DNA from: DASSUW01 sp963835525
GTDB lineage: Bacteria; Actinomycetota; Thermoleophilia; Solirubrobacterales; Solirubrobacteraceae
Assembly (NCBI GenBank): GCA_963835525.1
Contig: CAWIFM010000008.1
Coordinates: forward strand, 496,001-560,000
DNA: 64,000 nucleotides
Reading direction: 5' to 3'
The notes beneath the pieces were generated by a model. That model was not told where the DNA came from. It did no database searches and saw only the letters and a list, made by a program, of their open reading frames with translations. The position numbers and the translations under genes are program-made. The first letter of the stretch is position 1, and each line of letters begins with the position of its first letter. This document shows, one piece after another, positions 57,434-64,000 of the stretch.

Positions 57434-58935
57434 TCGCCTCCCTCGACGCCTCGGTGCTCGACGAGCTGCGCGCGATCATCGGCGACGACGACCGCGTCCT
57501 CGACAACATCTCCTCGCGCGTCGTCCGCACTCGCGTGCCGGCGCCGTTCCCGGTCCACCGCTGGGGCGAGCACCTGCCGCACGTCGCGGTGCTGCCGAAG
57601 ACCGCCGTCGAGGTCTCGGAGGTGGTCAAGCTCGCGAACCGCCTCGGTATCCCGGTCGTCCCGCGCGCGGGCGGCACGGGGCTGTCCGACGGCGCGGTGC
57701 CCATGCGCGGCCGCGGCGGCATCCTCGTCGACGTCAAGCTGATGAACCAGATCCACGAGATCGACCTCGTGGACCGCACGGTGACCGTCGGGCCGGGCAT
57801 CAACATGCTCAAGCTCAACGAGGTGCTGCGCCCGCACGGCGTCTTCTATCCCGACGACCCCGCGTCGTACCCGTGCTCGCTGGTCGGCGGGCGGATCGGC
57901 ACCGGCGGCTGGTCGCTGCTCGGCGCGCGCTTCGGCCACACGCGCGACCTCGTGATCTCGATGGAGGTCGTGCTGCCGACCGGCGAGATCGTCGAGATCG
58001 CCGAGGGCGGCGGCCGCAAGCTGCGCAAGTCCTCGACGGGGCTGACCTTGAAGCACCTGTTCACGGGCCACCAGGGCACGCTCGGCATCTGCACCGAGGC
58101 CACGCTCGAGCTGGTCCCGCGGCCGGAGACCGAGTTCGCCGCGTTCTTCGCGTTCGACGACTACATGAAGGCCTACCGGACCATGGGCGCGCTGACCAAG
58201 TCGGGCCTGGCGACGATCGCCGGCGTCGTGCTCTTCGACGAGTGGAAGCTGCGCTACCTGCGCCGCGACGACGAGGCCTACATCCCGCAGCCGGAGGACG
58301 TGCGGTCGGTGATCGCCGTCGCCATGTACGGGCGCCGGGCGGAGGTCGAGCCGGCGTCGAAGCTCGTCATGGAGATGGGCCGCGCCGACGGCGGCAAGTA
58401 CCTCGGCGACGAGATCTCGCAGGGCGACTGGGCCTCGCGCCACGACCGCTACGCGACGCCGCTGCACGGCCGCACGCAGGACGGCCAGGTCGTGCCGATG
58501 TCCTGGCACTGCGAGGACGCCGCGCTCAACTACTCGGTGCTCCCGCAGGTGCGCGAGGAGTGGCACGCGATCGTCGACAGGTACATCGCCGAGTACGGGA
58601 TCTTCGACGACTGGGGGATGTTCGCGTACACGAGCGGCGCCTATAAGCCGTGGGGCGACTACCTCGTGGAGATCGACGTCGGGATCTGGGAGCAGAAGCT
58701 CGACGAGGCGAACTGGGACGCCTGGGTGCGCTGCAAGCGCGAGATCTCCGAGGTCTCGCTCAAGTACGGCGGCTCGATGACGGCCTGCCACGGCGCCACC
58801 CGCGAGGGCGACGCCGAGCTCGTCCCGACCGAGATGGGCTCCTCGTGGGAAGTGGTCAAGCGCATCAAGCGCGCGCTCGACCCCAACAACGTGATGAACC
58901 CCGGCAAGCAGTCGATGGACGAGGCCTACGAATGA
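57430..58935 (+). CDS. FAD-binding dehydrogenase, GlcD/D-lactate dehydrogenase type
   Basis: 501 aa. The PCMH FAD-binding domain covers residues 45-225: VVPRAGGTGLSDGAVPMRGR, TVGPGINMLKLNEVLRPHGV, GGRIGTGGWSLLGARFGHTR and HQGTLGICTEATLELVPRP. The C-terminal FAD-oxidase domain ends IKRALDPNNVMNPGKQ. With the Fe-S protein it should form a membrane-independent 2-hydroxyacid dehydrogenase-like complex. The substrate is unknown. It overlaps both neighbours by four bases. Confidence 0.92.
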   Translation: MIASLDASVLDELRAIIGDDDRVLDNISSRVVRTRVPAPFPVHRWGEHLPHVAVLPKTAVEVSEVVKLANRLGIPVVPRAGGTGLSDGAVPMRGRGGILVDVKLMNQIHEIDLVDRTVTVGPGINMLKLNEVLRPHGVFYPDDPASYPCSLVGGRIGTGGWSLLGARFGHTRDLVISMEVVLPTGEIVEIAEGGGRKLRKSSTGLTLKHLFTGHQGTLGICTEATLELVPRPETEFAAFFAFDDYMKAYRTMGALTKSGLATIAGVVLFDEWKLRYLRRDDEAYIPQPEDVRSVIAVAMYGRRAEVEPASKLVMEMGRADGGKYLGDEISQGDWASRHDRYATPLHGRTQDGQVVPMSWHCEDAALNYSVLPQVREEWHAIVDRYIAEYGIFDDWGMFAYTSGAYKPWGDYLVEIDVGIWEQKLDEANWDAWVRCKREISEVSLKYGGSMTACHGATREGDAELVPTEMGSSWEVVKRIKRALDPNNVMNPGKQSMDEAYE

Positions 58936-59192
58936 GCATCTTCAGGCTCGGCGACCAGAAGCCGCCGGAGGCGCAGCGCATCAACGACGACGTGGTCATG
59001 CGGTTCGAGCACGTCTACGAGATCGACCCGGAGAAGATGCAGATCTTCCCGCAGCAGGACATGCCGGCCTGGGACACCCAGCGACTCGTGGCGGCGCGCT
59101 GGGATCACCTGGATTGGATGCACGACCACTTCGCGGACGAGGTCCTGGGGACGGGGCTGGGGTCCGAGACGATGCCGGAGGAGGACGGATGA
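58932..59192 (+). CDS. 86-aa protein of unknown function in the redox operon
   Basis: I do not recognise a family. It starts MSIFRLGDQKPPEAQRINDD and has acidic and aromatic residues (WDHLDWMHDHFADEVLG), no Cys and no membrane segment. It is coupled to the FAD dehydrogenase and the LLM gene by ATGA on both sides, so it is very likely a real translated gene and possibly a small subunit or assembly factor of the complex (inference). Confidence 0.7.
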   Translation: MSIFRLGDQKPPEAQRINDDVVMRFEHVYEIDPEKMQIFPQQDMPAWDTQRLVAARWDHLDWMHDHFADEVLGTGLGSETMPEEDG

Positions 59193-60238
59193 AGTTCAGC
59201 TGCTGCATACTCCCCGCCTATCCCCTCGCGGATTCGATCGAAACGATCAAGACCGCGGACGAGCTGGGGTTTTACGCCTGCTACTCGGTCGACGAGACGT
59301 GGTGGAAGGACCTATGGGTGCTGTTCGCCGCGGCGGCCGACAAGACCGAGCGCATCCGCTTCGGCCCCAACGTGACCCACGTCTTCCTGCGCGAGCCGAC
59401 GCTGATCTGCCAGCAGCTGGCGACGCTCGACGAGCTGACCGGCGGGCGGATGGAGGCCGTGGTCTCCACCGGCAACTTCGGGCTGATGCAGCAGTACCAC
59501 ATCGACTGGGCCGCCAAGAAGCCGCTCTCTCGCCTGAAGGAGGCGCTGCACGTCATGCGCACCTTCCTGGACGAGGGGAAGATCGACTTCAAGGGCGACT
59601 TCTTCGAGTACACGGGCCTGTTCACGGCCGCCCGGCCGGTGCAGGAGCGGATCCCACTGCTGATGGGGGGCATGAAGGGCCCGCGCTCGTTCATCGCCGC
59701 GGGCGAGCTTGCCGACGGGCTGCACCACGCGCTCTCGTACTCGCGCGAGGCCTACGACTACGTGGTCGAGAACGTCCGCAAGGGCGCCTCGAACGCCGGA
59801 CGCGATCTCAACGGGTTCGACCTCGGCGCGTGGGTGGTCACCGTGGTGGCCGAAGACGGCGCCGCAGCGAAGAAGGCCGCGCGGATCCTCGTGGCCTTCT
59901 ACATCTCCTCGATGGCGCCCGAGCAGCTCGAGCGCCACGGGATCACGACCGAGGAGGTCCAGCCTGTGGTCGACGCCCTGGGGGCGGGCGACGTGGCCAA
60001 GGCGATCGAGCTGTTCCGGCCGGAGCTGTCGGAGAAGCTCTCGTTGGCCGGCACGCCCGAGGAGTGCGTCGAGAAGATCAAGGCCGACATGCAGCCTGCG
60101 GGCGTCAACCACATGATCCTGGCGCTCTCGGACTCGCACCTCGTCGAGTTCTTCTCCGGCCAGACGGTCGAGAACGTGCCGGACATCCGGAGCCAGCTCA
60201 AGCTCGTCGCCGAGCGGGTGGTTCCGGCTTTTGGCTGA
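59189..60238 (+). CDS. LLM-class flavin/F420-dependent oxidoreductase
   Basis: 349 aa luciferase-like TIM barrel. The N-terminus is MKFSCCILPAYPLADSIETI, with IRFGPNVTHVFLREPTLICQ, LDELTGGRMEAVVSTGNFGL, PLSRLKEALHVMRTFLDEG and PLLMGGMKGPRSFIAAGELA. The last stretches resemble F420-dependent methylenetetrahydromethanopterin reductase-like enzymes of actinobacteria. It probably hands hydride to or from a deazaflavin (inference). It is the last gene of the operon with the Fe-S and FAD proteins. Confidence 0.88.
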   Translation: MKFSCCILPAYPLADSIETIKTADELGFYACYSVDETWWKDLWVLFAAAADKTERIRFGPNVTHVFLREPTLICQQLATLDELTGGRMEAVVSTGNFGLMQQYHIDWAAKKPLSRLKEALHVMRTFLDEGKIDFKGDFFEYTGLFTAARPVQERIPLLMGGMKGPRSFIAAGELADGLHHALSYSREAYDYVVENVRKGASNAGRDLNGFDLGAWVVTVVAEDGAAAKKAARILVAFYISSMAPEQLERHGITTEEVQPVVDALGAGDVAKAIELFRPELSEKLSLAGTPEECVEKIKADMQPAGVNHMILALSDSHLVEFFSGQTVENVPDIRSQLKLVAERVVPAFG

Positions 60239-60338
60239 TTCTGGACGTATGTCCGCCTGAGCGTTCCCCGAGTGGTGCCGATACCGGTCTCGGAGGCGAC
60301 TGATCGCCACCGACACACAGGCCACGGAAGGGAACCGC

Positions 60339-61592
60339 TTGACGATTCGCTACGGGATCCGCTGGGACGGACGAGGCAGGCCGAAGCCTGCCCGGATGGC
60401 AGCCCTCGGGCTCGCCGCGCTCGTGCTCCTGCTGCCCGCCTCCGCGCGCGCGGACGAGGGCACCACTTCGATGGATCGCGTCGCCGGCGGCAGCGGCATC
60501 GTGGCGGGCGCGCCCCTCGGCGCAGGCGTCGACGTGGCGCTGATCGACTCCGGCGTGGTCCCGGTCGGCTCGCTCGCCGAGCCCGGCCGCGTGATCCACG
60601 GGCCCGACTTCTCCTCCGAGCGGCGCAACCGGCGGCTCGCGACGCTCGACACCTTCGGCCACGGCACCCACCTGGCCGGCCTGATCGCCGGCCGCGACCC
60701 GGTCACCGGCTTCGCCGGCGTGGCGCCGGGCGCGCGCATCGTCAGCCTCAAGGTGGCCGGCTCCGACGGCGAGACCAGCCTCGCGCAGGTGCTCTCCGCG
60801 CTCGAGTGGGTCCAGCGCAACCGCAACGCCGACGGGCTCAACATCCGCGTCGTCAACCTCGCGCTCGGCGTCGAGGACCGCGGCGGCTACAAGAACGACG
60901 TGCTCGCATGGGCCGTCGAGCAGCTGTGGCGCGAGGGCATCGTCGTCGTGGCCGCCGCCGGCAACAACGGCGCCTACGCCAACCGGCTCGACATCCCGGC
61001 CGCCGATCCGTTCGTGATCGCCGCCGGCGCGTCCGACACGCGCGACACCGTCGCTCCGGCCGACGATCGCGTGGCCGACTTCTCGAGCCGCTCCCGCTAT
61101 CGCTCGCCCGACGTGGTGGCCCCGGGCACGAAGGTGGTCTCCCTGCGCGTGCCGGGCTCCGCGCTCGACCGCGAGTACCCCGGCGCCCGCGTCGGCGGCG
61201 CCTACTTCCGCGGCAGCGGCACCTCGCAGGCCTCCGCCGTGGTGAGCGGCGTCGTGGCCCGCCTGCTGTCGGCCAAGCCGGAGCTGGCGCCCGACCAGGT
61301 CAAGGCGCTGCTGATGGCCGGCGCGGTCGACCTGCCCGACCCGCGCGACGCCGACGGCGCCGGCCGCGTGGACCTCAAGCGCACGCTCGCCGCGCCGGTG
61401 CCGGACGCCGCCTCGGTCCGCCAGAACTGGCAGCCGGCCATCCTCGACCGCCGCGCGCTGGCCCGCGCCCTGCACGACAACGACGAGTACGCGACCGGCG
61501 GGGCCGAGTGGTCCGGTCGCCGCTGGTCCGGCCGGCGCTGGTCCGGCCGCCGCTGGTCTGGAGCTTCGTGGATCGACAGCTTGGTCGGCTGA
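60339..61592 (+). CDS. Secreted subtilisin-like serine protease (S8) with Trp-Ser-Gly repeat tail
   Basis: 417 aa from TTG 60339, preceded by GGAAGGGAA. A signal peptide ends near residue 38 (ASARA). The catalytic triad is Asp70 (DVALIDSGV), His108 (FGHGTHLAGLIAG) and Ser296 (GSGTSQASAVVSG), with the oxyanion Asn in AAAGNNGAY. After the domain, residues 391-411 repeat WSGRR three times and end WSGASW. The tail has a Trp every five residues and may bind the cell wall or act as a sorting signal (inference). The gene overlaps the GGDEF-EAL gene by 25 bp. Confidence 0.88.
   Translation: MTIRYGIRWDGRGRPKPARMAALGLAALVLLLPASARADEGTTSMDRVAGGSGIVAGAPLGAGVDVALIDSGVVPVGSLAEPGRVIHGPDFSSERRNRRLATLDTFGHGTHLAGLIAGRDPVTGFAGVAPGARIVSLKVAGSDGETSLAQVLSALEWVQRNRNADGLNIRVVNLALGVEDRGGYKNDVLAWAVEQLWREGIVVVAAAGNNGAYANRLDIPAADPFVIAAGASDTRDTVAPADDRVADFSSRSRYRSPDVVAPGTKVVSLRVPGSALDREYPGARVGGAYFRGSGTSQASAVVSGVVARLLSAKPELAPDQVKALLMAGAVDLPDPRDADGAGRVDLKRTLAAPVPDAASVRQNWQPAILDRRALARALHDNDEYATGGAEWSGRRWSGRRWSGRRWSGASWIDSLVG
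61509..61568 (+). repeat. 15-bp tandem repeat in the protease tail
   Basis: Four units beginning TGGTC(C/T)GG encode WSGRR, WSGRR, WSGRR and WSGAS. The first three differ only at one or two bases each and the last has diverged. It is in frame, so expansion or contraction would change the number of Trp repeats without breaking the protein. Confidence 0.85.
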
Positions 61593-63977
61593 CCCGGGTC
61601 ACACTCGGCACACTGATCGCCGCGACGGCTGTCGCGGCGATCGTGTTGTGGCACCAGGTGGTGCGGGACCTCGTGCCCTACGGGGACGAGGTCCGCATCC
61701 CGTGGTGGGCGCTGGCCGCCGGCTTCGCGGCGACCGAGCTGTTCGTCATCCACGCGCACGTGCGCGGGAGCGCGCACTCGCTGTCGCTGTCCGAGCTGCC
61801 GCTGGTGCTCGGCCTGCTGCTCGCGTCGCCGAGCGATCTCGTGCTGGCGGCGATCGCCGGTCCGGCCGTGGTGCTCGTCTGCACGCGCGGGCAGAGCCCG
61901 ACGCGGCTGTTCTTCAACCTCGCCCAGTTCGGGCTGACCGCGGCGCTGGCCGCGATCACGCTGCACGCGCTGGCGCCGGCCCCGGCGGAGATCGGGCCCG
62001 CGGTGTGGGGGGCGACGTTCGTGGCCGTGCTGGCCAGCTCCGCCACCGCCGCCGTGCTCGTCTTCTGCGCGATCGGGCTCTCGGAGGGCTCGATCCCGTC
62101 GCGCAAGCTGGCCGGCATGCTCGGCGCCGACCTGCTGGTGGCTCTGACGAACACGAGCGTGGCGCTGGCCGGCGCGACCGTCGTCGCGCATGACCTGAAG
62201 GCCGGCTGGCTGCTGCTCCCGCCCGCCGCCGTGCTGCTGCTCGCCTATCGCGCCTGGGTGTCCGAGCGCGCCAAGCACCAGAGCCTCGAGTTCCTCTACG
62301 GCGTGACCCGGTCGCTGTCGCGCGGCGGTGAGCTGGAGGCCGAGCTGCTCGACCTGCTGCGGCGCACGCGCTCGAGCTTCCGCGTCAAGACCGCCGAGCT
62401 GGTGGTGCTGCCAGGGCCGGACGTCGGCGCGCTGCGCACCTCCCGCGGGCCGGACGGCCACGAGGAGGTCATGGTGCCGCTCGCCAACGCTGCCGCCGGC
62501 GCGCTGCGCGCCGCCGTCGAGCACGACGGGGCGGTGCAGGTGGAGCGCGACCGCTGCTCGGCCGAGCTGCGTCAGTACCTGACCGATCGCGGCATCGAGC
62601 AGGCGCTGATCGCGCCGGTGCGCGGCGAGACGCGGCTGGCGGGCGTGATGGTGCTGGGCGACCGCATCGGCGCCACCGACACGTTCACGGATGAGGATCT
62701 GCGCCTGTTCGAGGCGCTGGCCGCCCATGCCGGCCTGTCGCTCGAGCTCGACCGCCTGGAGCGCCAGGCCCAGAGCGATCCGCTGACCGGGCTGGCCAAC
62801 CGCACGCTCTTCCTGCGCCGGGTCGAGGCCTCGCTGGAGCGCACGGCGGGGATGGCGACGGTGCTCTTCCTCGATCTCGACGACTTCAAGGCGATCAACG
62901 ACCGCGCCGGGCACGCCGCGGGTGACGCGGTGCTGGTGGCGGCCGCCGGGCGGCTCGAGGCGTCGGTGCGGCCGGGCGACATCGCGGCGCGGATGGGCGG
63001 CGACGAGTTCGCCGTGTTGCTCGAGGACGTCGACGACCACCACGGCGAGCAGGTCGCGGGCCGCATCCTCGACCTGCTGGCCGAGCCGGTGGTGGTCGAC
63101 GGCGAGGAGCTGTGGGTGCGCTCCTCGGTGGGCATCGCCACCGCGGCCGCGGGGTCGCTGGTGTCGGGCGAGCTGCTGCACCGCGCCGACGTGGCGATGT
63201 ACCGGGCGAAGGAGGCGGGCAAGAGCCAGATGCGGGTCTGGTTCCCGGAGATGCAGGCTGCCGGCGAGGCGCTGACCGGTCGCGACGATCTGGCCGAGGC
63301 GCTGCGGCGCGGCGAGATCGTCGCCCACTTCCAGCCGATCGTCTCGCTGGTGCACGGGGGCGAGGTGGCGGTGGAGGCGCTGGCGCGCTGGCGCCACCCG
63401 CGGCTGGGGCTCCTGGGTGCCGGCTCGTTCGTGCCCGACGCCGAGGGCGACCTGGCGCTGGCCGTCGACCGCGAGGTGCTCTTCCAGGCCTGCGAGGCCG
63501 CTGCGCGCGGCGCCGTGCCCGCGGTCCACGTGAACGTGGCGACGCTCGATCCGGCCACGGTGCGCGACGTGCTCGAGTCGACCGGGCTCGATCCGGCGCG
63601 GCTCGTGCTCGAGCTGTCCGAGCGCGCGCTGGCCGCCGCCCCTGAGGAGGGGCTGGCGGCGCTGCGCGGCATCGGCGTGCGGATCGCGGTCGACGACTTC
63701 GGCAGCGGGCGCCACGGGGTGGAGCTGCTGCGCTCGCGGCCCGGTCGACATGCTCAAGATCGCCCGGCCGTTCGTGGACGGCGCCGGCCGTGCGGGGCAC
63801 GACCGGGCCGTCCTCTCGATGGTGGTCCAGCTCGGGGCGATGTTCGGCCTGCAGGTCGTCGCGCAGGGGATCGAGCGCGAGGACCAGCGCGAGGGGCTCG
63901 CCGAGCTGGGCTGCGAGCTCGGGCAGGGCTACCTGATCGGCCGCCCGCTCCCGCTCGGCGCCACCGTCGCCGCCTGA
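61568..63977 (+). pseudogene. Membrane GAF-GGDEF-EAL protein with one frameshift
   Basis: GTG 61568 opens a frame with an N-terminal multi-helix membrane region (about residues 10-235), a GAF-like domain (250-390), and a GGDEF domain with the intact active loop RMGGDEFAVLL. The EAL domain has VEALARW, ELSERAL and DDFGSG. After LRSRP the frame breaks: removing one C from CGGCCCGGTC near 63740 restores VDMLKIARPF, QGIEREDQ and QGYLIGRPLP, ending at TGA 63975. Restored, it is 802 aa and should both make and break cyclic di-GMP. A sequencing error is quite possible, so it may be intact in the cell. Confidence 0.85.
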
Positions 63978-64000
63978 CCGAGGTGCGGCAGCGCCCGGTC

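Noticed and set aside
60239..60338. Possible cyclic-di-GMP or c-di-AMP riboswitch before the subtilase
   Set aside because: A CCGAG...CTCGG pair exists, but none of the conserved loop sequences of those riboswitches is present.
1..64000. CRISPR array, insertion sequence, prophage or integrated element
   Set aside because: No spaced direct repeats, transposase, integrase or flanking tRNA were seen. Gene composition is even across the window apart from the decayed segment at 47-49 kb.

Overview
The window is about 64 kb of very GC-rich, gene-dense bacterial DNA. Start-stop overlaps (ATGA, GTGA, TGATG) are frequent, GTG and TTG starts are common, and no tRNA, rRNA, CRISPR array or insertion sequence was recognised. 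The gene set suggests an actinobacterium: an F420-type luciferase-like oxidoreductase, SufU-type Fe-S assembly with a Rieske ferredoxin, a DUF3516 helicase, a TIGR03252-like HhH protein, LAL-type LuxR regulators, and an S8 protease with a Trp-Ser-Gly tail. Thermoleophilia/Solirubrobacterales is my best guess; this is inference from gene content, not a database match.

Layout. (1) 1-4.9 kb: sugar-acid catabolism (PfkB kinase fragment, Ldh2-type dehydrogenase, MHS symporter, short mannitol/fructuronate dehydrogenase, IclR regulator, SDR). (2) 5.0-7.8 kb: first half of the SUF system (Rrf2 regulator, sufC, sufS, sufU). The second half (Rieske ferredoxin, sufB, sufD) lies 30 kb away at 37.4-40.3 kb, followed by a DUF3516 helicase with no ordinary start codon. 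(3) 7.8-21.9 kb: single genes and small pairs: exporter, Tat-exported cyclase, degenerate beta-lactamase-fold protein, DNA-repair-like protein, PHP phosphatase, VOC protein, WYL regulator, L,D-transpeptidase, a large secreted protein with deaminase-like motifs, crotonase, and a beta-hydroxyacid dehydrogenase coupled to a cupin-hydratase fusion. (4) 22-33.9 kb: a ten-gene inositol operon (iolE, sugar ABC transporter, two Gfo/Idh dehydrogenases, RmlD-like SDR, iolC, iolD, iolB). It is divergent from a LacI regulator, with two copies of one perfect operator between them. (5) 34-37.3 kb: an amidoligase cluster (YbdK-like ligase, class I amidotransferase-type hydrolase, circularly permuted ATP-grasp).

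(6) 42.9-53.1 kb: two LuxR regulator/FAD oxidase modules. Between them lies a decayed segment with a frameshifted FAD oxidase and a vanadium haloperoxidase carrying about nine indels and a nonsense codon. (7) 53.1-56.1 kb: hydrolase, CGNR zinc-finger regulator, AzlCD exporter, YbaK-like deacylase. (8) 56.2-60.2 kb: a four-gene redox operon (Fe-S protein, FAD dehydrogenase, unknown 86-aa protein, LLM oxidoreductase). (9) 60.3-64 kb: secreted subtilase and a membrane GGDEF-EAL protein with one frameshift.

The most unusual items are the 121-nt symmetric palindrome at 33893-34013, the secreted deaminase-like protein, the 16-bp-arm hairpin covering the start codon at 48863, the cupin-hydratase fusion, and the CTG-type start of the helicase.
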